Shown here piece after piece: positions 1-10,624 of a stretch of 64,000 nucleotides of DNA. Below the pieces are notes generated by a model. The model had not been told where the DNA came from, made no database searches, and saw only the letters and a list, made by a program, of their open reading frames with translations. Location: contig JAVHNS010000013.1 of assembly GCA_036872755.1 (NCBI GenBank), positions 372,001-436,000 on the forward strand, written 5' to 3'. Numbering within the stretch: position 1 is the stretch's first letter; each line of letters starts with the position of its first letter. This stretch comes from Orbilia blumenaviensis (Eukaryota > Ascomycota > Orbiliomycetes > Orbiliales > Orbiliaceae). The position numbers were made by a program, and so were the translations under genes.

Positions 1-320
1 CGGCGTTGGATACCCTATACACCTGGGTATCTTCATAATATACCTGAAATATTTTGGTTGGAATCTACAAATGGCTCTATTTGAAGATTTTTTTTTTATT
101 TTTTTTTTTATTTTTTTTTTATTTTTTTTTTATTTTTTATCTTCATTTCCTCATGGCTATGTTCAGACACGATTCCAACATAATTATTCTAATATTTACA
201 TATTTCATGTCCCCACAATAACTCGGAATATGTGCAAGAAACCATCCCTCAAAACAGCTAGAAGGAGTATTATATATACAAAGCCAAGGTACGTAATAGC
301 TCAAAAGGCCCGCCCTTGTT
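1..320. other. Intergenic, T-rich low-complexity DNA
   Basis: No gene is supported here. Positions 87-138 are almost pure T broken by single A residues. The rest is the 3' flank of the minus-strand mS35 gene that ends at 321. A short open frame across the T tract encodes only Phe/Ile runs and is not a gene. Confidence 0.6.
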
Positions 321-2257
321 TTAGGCCACCAAAACCGGTACTTCTTCACGAGCGTCCTCCAAAGTCGCAGTAGCGAGTCCATCTTCCCGCTTCTTCCCCG
401 CTTCGAGCTCTAGTCTCTTTTGTTGTTGGGTTTGGTAATGGACGTAAGTCTTCAGCTGTTCCCACTGTCCCGGTGTTGCGTGCTTCTGCCAATCCTTTAG
501 TCTCTTCAGTTCCAGCTTTTCTTTTGTCATCCTCCATTCTTTGGGGAAGCTGGGCTGCGCTTTGAATGTGTGGTGCCTGAAATCGAATGGAACATCTTCA
601 AATGTATCCGTGTCATCCTATACCATCATGTCGTTAACATATGGAATTCTGTTGTCATATAATAGCTTTGTAAGGGTTACAAACCTTGGCTTCAATAATG
701 AGCTTATCCATCAACTCGCTCAGCCACCTCTTATTCTGGTGCTGATGCTCAAACATCTCGCAGCTGAATTTCAACAGCTTTGATGTGGGGTTGTAACGAG
801 CACCGCAGAGTTTGATCAATTTGTCAGTTTGCACACGGGTAAGCCCCAAATCTTCAGGACAGCACTCCATAACGACTTTTTTGTCCGTAGGGTGCGAGAC
901 ACCCATATGTGTGGTGTACCTGAAGCGTAAGACTTGACCTGGGCCTGGTACTTGGAATGGTTTCACAAATTCTGGGAGATAACAATTAGCATCCGGAATT
1001 TGAAATCCAAATAGCGATATAAGAAAATAATATAGAAAACTTACTAGACAACCGAGGCATATCATAAACTGCTAATCTCGCATACTTTCTAGCCTCACGA
1101 TGCTCCTCCAACTCGTCATGGGCCATACTACTGATATCTGTCGAGTTCCAAGACCAAAGCATGGGATCCATGTCATCATCATCCTCACGTCTCGCTGGCG
1201 GCAGGAAAAACATATCCTTCGCCAGCTCCGGGCTCGGCCTCAATGGTCTGCTCTTAAATTCTTCAACGTGTCCCATCTTCTTCATCATGGTGCGCAAGCC
1301 CTTTTCTCCCATCTCCTCGAGCTCAGAGTTCCAGAGTGTCTCAGTAGCAGCGATAGCCTCGTCCGAAAGATCGCGAGATAGCTCTTGTCGGGTTTCTGTA
1401 CGTTTCTGAGGTAGACGCATGACAGCACGTGCATCATGTTCTGCTTGTTCGGGAGACAGCCCTTCGGCCAGACGCATTTTTATTTCCTCCTTTAGCATTG
1501 CATCTTCGTGCTGTTGAAGGCGGATAAGATCGTCCTTCAAGTCCTTTTCGGTTTCTTCGATGATACGTTTCATGAATTCCATTTCATCCTCTGGCTCATT
1601 TTCATCCCGCATAATGTTCATGATTTCAGACTCCGAGAACCCAACGTTGCCAATCAAGCTGTTGATATCAGAAAGATCTGCCATTCCTTCGAGGTCCTCC
1701 TCTGATATATCCTCCGGTTTAAGTGGAACATAGCCGTGTGCCTTATATTTTGGATCGTGACGAGAACGACCGGTAGCCGCCAGCTGGTCGAGCTCACTAT
1801 CCGTCATGTGGAGCTTTGAAAACAGATTTTCGGGAGTAATTGGGTTATGAGGTAGCGTTTTAAGCTTTAAGGCCCGACGGGTTTTGAACGGAAGATTATA
1901 GTATTCTTGGGGTAATTCGGCGTCTCTGTCTCGTTGCTGGTCCTCTGGCCATCCCAAAAATTCGGCAGGGGTTGGCACGCCCTCAGCTTTGGCCTCAAGC
2001 CTTCCCTCTTCTAACTCCCTCTCTTCAAGCTGTTTTCTATATTTTTTAATATTAAAATTCTCCAGACCACCACGTAGTAAATCATCGTCATCATCTTCGG
2101 ATTTGGTGTATTTTTGACGGCATTGTTGGAAAGCAATTAGCTTATCGGCATGGTATATTGGCCGAGGCGGCAGGTTGGCAGACGGAACCAGCAGACCGCA
2201 TTGTCGAATGTTTGTACGGCGGAGGGCCGCGACTACCCTCCGAGATGATAAAGACAT
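321..2257 (-). CDS. RSM24: Mitochondrial small ribosomal subunit protein mS35 (Rsm24 type)
   Basis: Structural protein of the mitochondrial 37S ribosomal subunit, acting in the matrix. Three exons on the minus strand: 2257-1045, 971-685 and 617-321. The splice sites keep phase and give 598 aa. The first about 45 residues are rich in Arg, Ser and Ala with few acidic residues, as expected for a mitochondrial presequence. The conserved mS35 domain lies at about aa 405-565, encoded by exons 2 and 3. It shows the FRYTTHMG-type segment, the ARYNP motif, the FEHQHQNKRW stretch, and then TFEDVPFDFRHHTFKAQP and FPKEWRMT, all characteristic of the family. Residues 50-400 are a charged, largely helical extension, so the protein is much longer than yeast Rsm24. 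It is divergent to ALG13, 358 bp away. Identity rests on the C-terminal domain and is strong; exact intron ends are inferred. Confidence 0.88.
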
Positions 2258-2615
2258 GATGGCGGAAAGCGGGTGAGAGGTCCAATTGAGTATCGTTTCG
2301 TGGCCCTCTTCACGCCATCATGTGGTGGTAGTGGGGGGAACAAGGGAATAGAAGAAAGTGGGATGTCGTCTGGGTTAGAGAATTTTTGGTGTTGAAGGGC
2401 TCTTTGCAGAGCCCCAAGAAAATAGATGGGTTAAAATACCACGTGTCAACGCAAGAGATGTTTCTCACGTCAACTCTCTCCAATCTTAGGATCAGCAGCC
2501 GACCTCGACGCGAAGAATACATCTATCGAACCAGATCGCAAGACTACGATGCACCTTCCGAAAGAAGGGGTAGTCCATTAGTCTCACAACTTGACCTGTT
2601 TATTCAGCATCGATA
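2258..2615. promoter_or_regulatory. Divergent promoter region between mS35 and ALG13
   Basis: A 358-bp spacer separates two start codons facing away from each other, so it must hold both promoters. No recognised TATA box or factor site stands out. The arrangement would allow shared regulation of two housekeeping genes, but that is inference. Confidence 0.5.
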
Positions 2616-3325
2616 ATGGCTTCTGAGCGCTCTAAGACAGGAAAGGGTGTCTTCGTCACTGTTGGCACCACCGCTTTTGACGGTTTGATAAAAGCGGTGC
2701 TGGTGCCTACAGTTATCGGCCAACTCAGTGATTTTGGGTATACCCAAATCAAAGTACAGCACGGCAATGGGAGAGAAGCCTACGTTAATGCCTTCACACC
2801 CGAGCTAGAAAGGCTGGTTCAAAAGACAGGGATATCAATCGATGGATTCGACTACGAGGAGAGTACTAGAATCACGGAGCTTATCATCGAGGCGGATTTA
2901 ATTATCAGCCACGCAGGTATGGAGCCCCTGGACTTCGAAGTTTCCCCTTTAGATTGATCTTGCCACTAAAGTTTGACCATAGGATCTGGCACTATCCTAG
3001 ATGCGCTTCGGTACCAGAAGGCCATTATTGTTGTTCCGAACGAATCTCTGATGGATAACCATCAAGCTGAGCTTGCCACCGAAATGTCGAAGCAAAAATA
3101 CGTCATCCAGGGTAAACTAGAGTAAGCGCATTCGAAATCTAGATACGCCAGTCAGAAATATATGCATTTACTAACATATTAAACAGCCGCTTCGACGCCA
3201 GTGTTGCCCTGGCTCAGACCTACAAGTTCAAACACTTCCCTCGCACTGGAAGTAAAAAGTTCGTTGAGGTCCTTGAGGATGAAATCGAGAAGGCAGAAAA
3301 AGACAAAATGTATGGAGAAGGATGA
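2616..3325 (+). CDS. ALG13: UDP-GlcNAc transferase catalytic subunit Alg13
   Basis: Catalytic subunit that, with membrane-bound Alg14, adds the second GlcNAc to dolichol-PP-GlcNAc on the cytosolic face of the ER, the second step of N-glycan assembly. Three exons: 2616-2916, 2983-3121 and 3187-3325. Phases agree and give 192 aa, close to yeast Alg13 (202 aa). The N-terminus has the family strand and loop [14 protein letters not shown]. The UDP-sugar-binding part reads [13 protein letters not shown], with the intron falling inside the HAG-SG motif, followed by [15 protein letters not shown]. No signal peptide or membrane segment is present, as expected because Alg14 supplies the anchor. The first ATG in a good context was chosen. 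The gene is divergent to mS35. Confidence 0.93.
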
Positions 3326-3731
3326 TCTTACCTGCCCCTCCCCAGCACCTCATGTTGATGTCTTGCTTGATCTGATATTGTTCTATGATATTTACCTGTT
3401 ACCCCCCCATTTTTTGCTTTCTTTCTCGACCTGTCTCCATATCCGGTCCTATTTCTTATTTCACTCGAATTTAAACCCCTATATCCCCTAGCATGCAACG
3501 TACTAAACGAAATGTATCCAAGAGCGACTGATTACTGCACTTTACCCCGAGAACACAGCGGCAAAGGTGAGGTTTCCCTTCAACCCAGCCGCGGAAAATC
3601 GCGCATTCGCCATCGTTGATGCACATGAACACTCAGCTACCAGTCCATTTGTCTTATTTCTTCCTGTTCTACGCGAACCAAAGCTTTTTGCTCTCTGCTT
3701 CCTTTCCCTATCCTGGTTCTCGCCATCCATG

Positions 3732-3754
3732 TTTTTTTTTTTTTTTTTTTTTTT
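3732..3754. repeat. Poly(T) tract, 23 nt
   Basis: Uninterrupted T run downstream of ALG13, visible directly. Confidence 0.9.
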
Positions 3755-4190
3755 GCGTCTTATTTTACTTCTGCATCAAAAAACACTACATCGGTCAATT
3801 AGACTAAACATCACACCCCATCTTGTTTCCTTTTCATTTTTTATGGGAGGGACGATGGGAAATTTTATAGTGATTCAACTACGGTCAAACGATCAAAGTT
3901 CCGTTTACGAAAACGTAAAGATTATTATGAATATACCGAGACGAAACGAAGATGGTGGTGCGGCTGCTCTGTCATCTAAGATAAATTATATCAAAGTGCA
4001 TGGGTGAGGTGGTTAAATGATACCTAAGCAGTAGATGGTAAAGGTGACAAGTGGAAGACGGTGAGGACCGTAGTTTTTTGCATACCATACGGCGTTATCT
4101 CCGGGGGGGGTTAGGCGTGAAAGGGTTACAAAAGATTATTTCGACACGGGCACATACAAACACACCATTAATATCTTGTAAGATTAATAA

Positions 4191-4216
4191 ATATATATAT
4201 ATATATATATATATAT
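4191..4216. repeat. (AT)13 microsatellite
   Basis: Thirteen AT dinucleotides in a row in the spacer downstream of ALG13. Confidence 0.9.
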
Positions 4217-5508
4217 CCTTTTGTATTTTTGGCGTAAACATTTATACGACAGCTACCATTACCACCGAATCTACTAGCCATAGCTTAACCCTGATCACAA
4301 ACAGGAACCAATCCGTCCAAGTCCCAAAAATTTATACTATTCAAAATGGTTAACCAAAATTTTTTTGTAATTTTGTAGCTTTCGCAAACATAGTAGTGGC
4401 TAGAACTAGCTCTGAATCATATCAAAAAGAAAGAAAGGGAAGAAAATAGAAAAGGTTGCAGAACCAAACGATTTCCTCCACTTTATACGACAAGAGCAGA
4501 ATAATTTCAGCGGGATCTGTTGCGAGAAGCAAAGAAAAGGGGAAGGATAGGGTTAAAGAGAAGGATTAAAATAAATACAAATAGAAGAGGAAAAAATGAA
4601 GGTAGAAGATAAAGAGAAAATGTAAAAGAAATGCAAGGCCGAAAAGATTTCCTCCGTGTCCACCTGATGTCGACCAGTAAAGCCGCCAAAAGAAAAAAAG
4701 AAAAGAAAAAAAGAGGAAGAAAAGAACAATTGAAAAGGAATGCGTGGTGTCAAATATTCCGTCTAAAACCTGTCTCCGGGAAAATGCTTGAGAACTTCGA
4801 GTAGTAAGTACCTGTAAGAAATAGAAACGCGGGAAAGGAGGTATGAAGCAGAGGACATAAAAATATAGACAAAAAAGTTCCAAAAAGGATAATCGTTAAA
4901 ACCCTTAGAGTGAATGTGCCGGGAGCGGAGCGCGGCAAAAACCAGATCAGGGCAACAGATATACTACAGAAAAGAGAGTCTGTAGGCTAACCAGAAACAA
5001 AAGTGAAGTAGTTCCAGAAGAAAAGAGAAGAAAAAGCTTTGGTAAGAGAATAAGGAAAATGTGATATCTTTTATGTAGTATGACGATAGAAAAAAGGAAA
5101 GAAAGAAAGAAAACTTCGCCCAAAAACATGGCGGAGAAGAGTGAGACCAAGAACATAAAAGCACGAGGTGCGGACAGATAGAGCGGAATCGATCATAGCA
5201 TTAAAATATGATATGACGTGACACGACGTTGGTATAAAAAAAGAGTCGTGAGAAAGCCAACATATGGCGAAGGACTGGCACTGTTTCAAGGCCAGCCCAG
5301 CTCCGTGGCTTTGTTTTTTCGTGGGTTTCCTCGTTAGGGGGAAGAGAGAAGAAGACAGACGAATCAGAAAGCATAAAATCCAGAAGAAAGCATAAAATCC
5401 AGAAAATTTCGCGATGACAGAAACGATGGAAAGAAAGCACACCTCCGGGTGAAGGCTCGGAAGGGGTACGAGAAGCGTGGAAATGATCATAACGAAAAAC
5501 CATAACTT

Positions 5509-5534
5509 AAAAAAAAAAAAAAAAAAAAAAAAAA
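5509..5534. repeat. Poly(A) tract, 26 nt
   Basis: Uninterrupted A run on the plus strand, inside the purine-rich belt downstream of the Btz-domain gene. Confidence 0.9.
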
Positions 5535-5816
5535 TCGACAGAAACGCAATCATTACAGAGAACCGATGCTCGCAAATGTTAGATATAGACAGTTAGAATA
5601 GAAGTAACCAGAGTCCATGAAATTTTATTTTTCGGATAACACCAGTGGAAAAAAACCGGAGAAGGGAAGATAGGAAAGGGCTCACATGCGCCCTAGAGTC
5701 TGACTAGGGAACAAATAGAAGTGGCCACAACGACTAAGCAGTGCCACAGTTTGGACCGTAAGATATCAAGGAATGGGGAAGTGTAAGGCGGCCGTTTCCG
5801 TAAGGAAGGGGGCACA

Positions 5817-8147
5817 TCAACCATAGTAGACAGGCCCTTGAGGCACCATAGGGACGGGAACCATTTGGGGGTAATAGTACATCCCGTTCGCATGAATAGC
5901 GCCAGGAACCTGGCTATCCCCTGGTGGCGCAGAAGTTGGCGGGACCATAGCAACTGGCGGCATGTACCCACCCTGATAACTGCCTGGATATAGTTGAGTA
6001 GAGTCGTAGTAGTAAACAGTACCATTTGATTCCTGAGCAATTGTTCCCATCGGAGGTCCAGGAGGACCCATGGGAGGACCAGGCATCTGAGTTTGTGGAA
6101 CATACGGCATTGCAGCGGCCGAAGGGACATACGGAGGTGGAGGGCCCTGGGGCTGGTGTGACATTGGAGGTTGAGCATGCATGGGTGGAGGTGGATACAT
6201 GGCGGGTGGTGGAATCGGGTAATAGTACCCTGGCTGTGGGTAGGTCGGCTGGAAAGGCCTTGCATGGATAGCCTGATCTGGGAGATGGGGGGTCGTAGAG
6301 GTTTGAGAAGGATAGGATGGAACACGGTTATGTTGTTGATTGTAGTACCCTGGTGTTGGAATACCATCTGAGTAAGGCCCAGGAGTTGGATAGTTAGTAT
6401 TTGCGAAATTGTAGGTGACAGGAGTCTCGATGTTTTCAACGCTGACTGTCTTCTGGGGTTTTGGTTGGTGCATTGGAAGGGGGACATGGTGGCCTTGCTG
6501 GCCTTCTTTTTGTTCAGCAGACTGTGCTTCCGCTTCGATGACCGCAGTATCATGTGGCAACGGGTTTGAGGCTCCATCGGTTGTAAGAGCTGCTGGCATA
6601 CGGACGAATCCATCTGGGTGTGGTGGGATAGTATCCACTTGGCCAACAACTGGCGCAACCACGGGCAGTCTGACAACAGGACGCATCGATACCGAAGGAC
6701 TTGGGCCTCCAGTGGCGACAGCAGGGATATTACCAAAGCTGATCGGGGGCCGACTAAAGTCCTGGTGGATAGATGAACGGCGTGACATTGCAACAGACGG
6801 AGCATGGGTAGAAGTGCCACCGTAGACACTCCCGGTTTGCATGCCGCCGCGATAACTGCCGGCCAACGAGCCTCGTCTTGGAGTAGGCCCCAGGCCTCCA
6901 CCCACGATTCCTCCTCGAGTGAACCCAGAACCGCCTGGTCTCATGGCCCTTGGGATGAAAACGAAGCTCCGTGAAATAGCAGGATAAATGTATCGGGGAA
7001 GGGACTCAGGAAGAGAGATCCGAACTGGCTTGTCGCGTCGTAGAGGAGGTCGGTGGTAAGGAAGCTTAGTGTAAATCTTTACTGCAAAATCATCAAAAAC
7101 CTTATGCTCTTTCATGCCAGGAAGAGAGACACGAATCTGCACGTTGCCCTTGTTGACAGTGGTATCGAAGAAACGGTTAGGAGGATGATTGTTGTTATTG
7201 TTGAGAGGCTTGTGGAGAGAAGATGGAGGAGGTTGAGGTTGCTGCTGAGCAGCCGGAGCTGCCTGTGAAGCCTGAGGAGCCTGAGGAGCAGGCTTTTGCT
7301 CAGCTTGACGCTGAGCTCGCTGCTTCTCTTTCTCCTTCTCGGCGGCCACTATCTCATCATGCATGTCGTGCTTCCAGGCACCTCCAGAATCTGGGGAACT
7401 GATAGGAGAAGACATCGTTAGTACAGATCTAGAAGTAGTATCGGTCGTGATCCCGCCGCTTAAAGCGTACCTTGCAAAGCTATTAAATGCATTCCGGCCC
7501 CTGCCACGTCCAAACGGCCTGAAGCCGTTGCCACCAGCAGATTCGGACCTATGATCGTGCATGAAGAAAGCACCCCGATTGGGAACGAATGCAGGGTCTG
7601 CATCACGCTTCTTCCGATACTCCTCCGCCTCCCGTCTCTTCCTCTCCAATTGGGTTTCGTGAACTGGAGTGGTCTGCGAAGAGGTCTGGTCGGACGACTT
7701 AGAAGCCTCTGTCGTTGTCCGTCTACCTCTAGGCTTCCTGTCTGACTGTTTCTTCCCGGAACCTTCTGCAGCTGAGTCTACAGGTCGACTTTCGGCATCC
7801 TGCTCTGCCAGCTCATCAAAATCCACAGCTTCGGTGTCGCCAACAGGCCTGATTCCATTCATCATGACGTGTGTATCCCCCCTTCCCTGCTCAACAACCG
7901 TTACCGCTGCTGGCCCATTCGCTCCGGGGTGCTTTGTCGAGTCTTGGCCCGCAGCAGCAGCAGCAGCAGCATGTTCATCGTCGCTATAGGTCTCCTCGCT
8001 CTCGTTGTCGTCGTCAAATTCATCATCTGTGAATCCCGAGTCCGAGGCAGAGTCGTCCACTACCTCACCACCCTCGTCACCAATCTCGGCTTCATCTTCA
8101 TCCCGGACGCGACGTCTGGAGAGACCAACGTCCTTTCTTCGAGGCAT
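5817..8147 (-). CDS. Btz/CASC3 (MLN51)-domain RNA-binding protein
   Basis: Likely fungal homologue of Barentsz/CASC3, the exon-junction-complex subunit that binds eIF4AIII and RNA. The N-terminus is acidic (about aa 15-65) with an Ala run encoded by CAG/GCA repeats. The Btz core at about aa 175-265 shows DPAFVPNRGAFFMHDHR, an RG-rich linker, then AWKHDMHDEI, matching the two conserved halves of the eIF4AIII-binding segment. The C-terminal 350 residues are Pro/Gly/Tyr/Gln-rich and disordered, with PPPP and YYYP runs, a composition common in RNP-granule proteins. The frame is open for 776 codons. A 72-nt segment (7470-7399) between the two Btz halves has a donor-like GTACGC, an ACTAAC branch site and a CAG acceptor, is free of stops and keeps frame. 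It is probably an intron; its removal gives 752 aa. The start is the only ATG ahead of the conserved acidic N-terminus. Confidence 0.8.
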   Translation of the reverse strand: MPRRKDVGLSRRRVRDEDEAEIGDEGGEVVDDSASDSGFTDDEFDDDNESEETYSDDEHAAAAAAAGQDSTKHPGANGPAAVTVVEQGRGDTHVMMNGIRPVGDTEAVDFDELAEQDAESRPVDSAAEGSGKKQSDRKPRGRRTTTEASKSSDQTSSQTTPVHETQLERKRREAEEYRKKRDADPAFVPNRGAFFMHDHRSESAGGNGFRPFGRGRGRNAFNSFARYALSGGITTDTTSRSVLTMSSPISSPDSGGAWKHDMHDEIVAAEKEKEKQRAQRQAEQKPAPQAPQASQAAPAAQQQPQPPPSSLHKPLNNNNNHPPNRFFDTTVNKGNVQIRVSLPGMKEHKVFDDFAVKIYTKLPYHRPPLRRDKPVRISLPESLPRYIYPAISRSFVFIPRAMRPGGSGFTRGGIVGGGLGPTPRRGSLAGSYRGGMQTGSVYGGTSTHAPSVAMSRRSSIHQDFSRPPISFGNIPAVATGGPSPSVSMRPVVRLPVVAPVVGQVDTIPPHPDGFVRMPAALTTDGASNPLPHDTAVIEAEAQSAEQKEGQQGHHVPLPMHQPKPQKTVSVENIETPVTYNFANTNYPTPGPYSDGIPTPGYYNQQHNRVPSYPSQTSTTPHLPDQAIHARPFQPTYPQPGYYYPIPPPAMYPPPPMHAQPPMSHQPQGPPPPYVPSAAAMPYVPQTQMPGPPMGPPGPPMGTIAQESNGTVYYYDSTQLYPGSYQGGYMPPVAMVPPTSAPPGDSQVPGAIHANGMYYYPQMVPVPMVPQGPVYYG
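7399..7470 (-). other. Probable 72-nt in-frame intron within the Btz domain
   Basis: The segment starts GTACGC, contains TACTAACGA about 20 nt before its end and stops at ATCAG. Its length is a multiple of three and it has no stop codon, so both spliced and retained forms encode full proteins. Removal brings the FFMHDHR half and the WKHD half of the Btz domain 24 residues closer. Confidence 0.65.
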
Positions 8148-10220
8148 AGTTTCGGAGGGTGGAGGAACGAAGGTGGCGAATGGGTATGTGATGGTGGTGT
8201 GGAAAATGCGCTGAGGCTCCTACGCTGCAAGGACTGTATTCAAAAACCGAACCCGAAAAAAGTCGTGAAGGTGAATGCGAAGGATGAAGAAGAGGCCCAG
8301 GGGATATTAGATGGGACGGTGAATGGATATGGGGGGTTGGATGGCGGGCGGACGAGGTGTCGTTTCTTCGTCTCGTCCGGTTTGTGGGTGGTCGTCTGAA
8401 AGAACTGAATTGAGGTGACTCCCTGTGACGAAACGTACATACAACCGTAACGACAGGGCACAGCTAGAAGGGTCGATATAAAAGAAACAACGGTTACAAA
8501 GCACACCACAACGACAAGAAGGATCCGGTCCGGCTATGCTGTTGGGCTCCGACCAATACTATTGAAAGGTACGAGTAATTTTTTGCCCTTAAAAAACAAA
8601 AAAGAATGCTGCCGGAGATGGGGAAGAAATCGAATGGCGAGGATATGGCCAGCTAAACTACACAAGCATAGGATCCTGGCTAGTGCCGTGGATGAATAAT
8701 AGTGAAAAGGAGGACGATGATGTGGATATCGCCAGCAAACACTACTTAGTACTGATACACCGATGGCCACCGCTTAAGCCTTTTCCCTTGCCTGATGCCG
8801 ATTGGATGCCACGGAGCACCGTATCTGCAGAGTCTGTACGGACAGCTGTGGCTCAGTTAATTACGTTAATGTCCGAAGTATATCCGGGCATGCACCATAT
8901 AGACGAAAGAACAAAAAGTGACACGGACAATGGAGCTGAGAATGAAAAAAGAAGAGGTGAGGTCACAGAAATCGAATCTGGCATGCAAAGGCTAAATTTC
9001 ACTATTGGGAGAAAATTTGATGGCAAAGGCAAATATTTTAGCTCTGGAACGAAACAGGCACCAAACAAACCCAACTAGAAGGTTCCGCACAGTCCACCGT
9101 CTAACTGCGAGTTACTTCTGGTAATGCATGTATATAATGGGGAAGAGGATAACCAATATCTTGGGAATGATTGCTGATGTTAATAATACATGCACGCGGC
9201 CTATGACGAGACGACAAGGCCACGACGATCTCCACGAGGCACGACCCCAGGCCTAGTTCCGGGATGGGACGGGATATTATTCCGGAGGCGAGATCTCCTT
9301 CAAACGCCCCAAGGACCCGGCTTCATGCGACCTCAAAAAGGATGAACGGACCTTGGCCGTTCATGGAACTAGGTGTGCCGTATTTGGTGCGGGAAACAGA
9401 CATTCGTATCACGAACTCCTTCCGATATTAACGGAACACAGGTTTACTGAATTACAATTTGAGTGTCAACTTCTTAACTCCCCTCTCCTCTTTGACGACA
9501 CATTACCAAGGGTCTTTTGAAATCGTGGCCATGGTTTAACTGATCTAACCCCTACAGCTCAATATATCTAAATGCAACCTTATAGCCCACCCCAAACTCG
9601 GGTTGGTTGATATTTCAATAACGCGACACGAATTGCCGCATCCTGACACGCCATTCCAACTATGTTTTGGTGACGCACTACCAAAAGATGGATATGGATG
9701 TCTATAAGAAATCTACCCGCATCGAGTGGAGTGGCCCGAGGGCGAGACTCGAGCCTGATTCCCGGGCTGTTACTCGTCTTGTAATCAAAGTATTACATGC
9801 TACAACTAGTAGTGGAGGCGAGGCCTATCACACCCTACGACCAAAATAGGCTTCTAAACAGTTGCCATCATCGCATTTCTATTTTGTCCGCGAGAATAGA
9901 TGTATTGATAACGCCCAAAAAACAAGCTGATAACAAGAAAGCCAGGTACAAAGGGGCCTAGCAAACCAACCTCCAGAGCACAAAGGCCAGCACACCAACG
10001 CAATGCAATGCTTTCAATTAACACAATCAAAGATAGAGTAGATCAATCGCTAAACTCAATAACAGCAATTCTATCGCCCAAAATATTCCCGGCCATGTGC
10101 GTGTGTACGTATGAACTGCCTTCCCAAGGAAATAAACACAATAAAATAAATAAATCCTCCACATTTTATAGCCAGATGGATCATCTTTCCCTTGCACCGC
10201 GCAACATTGGTATTCCAACC
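8148..10220. other. Intergenic spacer upstream of the Btz gene
   Basis: This holds the Btz-gene promoter and leader (about 8148-8530) and then DNA with no convincing gene. The longest plus-strand frame with an ATG (8692-9078, 128 codons, acidic) has no recognisable domain and no supporting splice or context signal. Nothing else was recognised. Confidence 0.5.
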
Positions 10221-10624
10221 TTAGTTGCTTGGTGCAGCTGCCCCAGTCTCACGAGCTTCCGTCGACCACTGCCCCAGCCCAATCTGCCCGGTCTTCAATG
10301 GCATCATTGGTGGGGGGCTTCTAAATTTCTGTGTATAAAGTGACGGGACGGTCGCGACGGCTCCGAGTGCATCTGTGACAGTGACCCAAACTGTTGTTGC
10401 TGGTGGAGCCTCCGGGGCTGTGCAATTGTGAAAGAAAAGATGCCAACGTTAGTTAGTTGCTCGTTTCAGGAATGCTTGCTGATAACAGAGCGAAAATGAT
10501 TTTTTTTTTTTTTCAAGAAGCAAACTGGCAACTTACGCAAAACACCACCGCCAGCAGCTGCCTGTGCTACCGTTAGTGACGGTAGGAAAGATATGGCTAT
10601 TAGAAGAATGGCTGAAGTCTTCAT
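10221..10624 (-). CDS. Small secreted protein resembling the Kre1 module
   Basis: A two-exon minus-strand gene, too short to appear as a long open frame. Exon 1 is 10624-10537 and exon 2 is 10417-10221, giving 94 aa. The intron has a perfect GTAAGT donor, a CTAAC branch site and a CACAG acceptor, and the phase-1 junction keeps frame. Residues 1-21 form a clear signal peptide: MKTSAI, a hydrophobic core, then a TVAQA-type cleavage site. The mature part has ATTVWVTVTDALG, a YTQKF segment and GQIGLGQWS. This order recalls the VWVT...Q.F...GSIGLG...G pattern I associate with fungal Kre1-type cell-wall proteins and similar small secreted ascomycete proteins. It stops at TGAAAPSN with no GPI signal, so it would be released rather than anchored. 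The secreted nature and gene structure are well supported; the Kre1 link is tentative. Confidence 0.6.

Larger units (their letters stand above)
3326..5816. other. Intergenic: convergent 3' flanks with homopolymers and a purine-rich belt
   Basis: No gene is supported between ALG13 (+) and the Btz protein gene (-). The region holds a 23-nt T run (3732-3754), an AT microsatellite (4191-4216) and a 26-nt A run (5509-5534). From about 4400 to 5530 the plus strand is strikingly A/G-rich. Open frames here translate to Phe/Leu/Ser-rich low-complexity peptides and were discarded. Confidence 0.6.

Noticed and set aside
5693..6901. 402-codon minus-strand frame overlapping the Btz gene
   Set aside because: Offset frame within the same strand; Leu/Arg/His/Pro-biased translation of the Pro/Gly-rich C-terminal coding region.
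8692..9078. 128-codon acidic frame upstream of the Btz gene
   Set aside because: It has an ATG, but no domain, signal peptide, splice support or conserved pattern. It is kept only as a candidate to check with transcripts.
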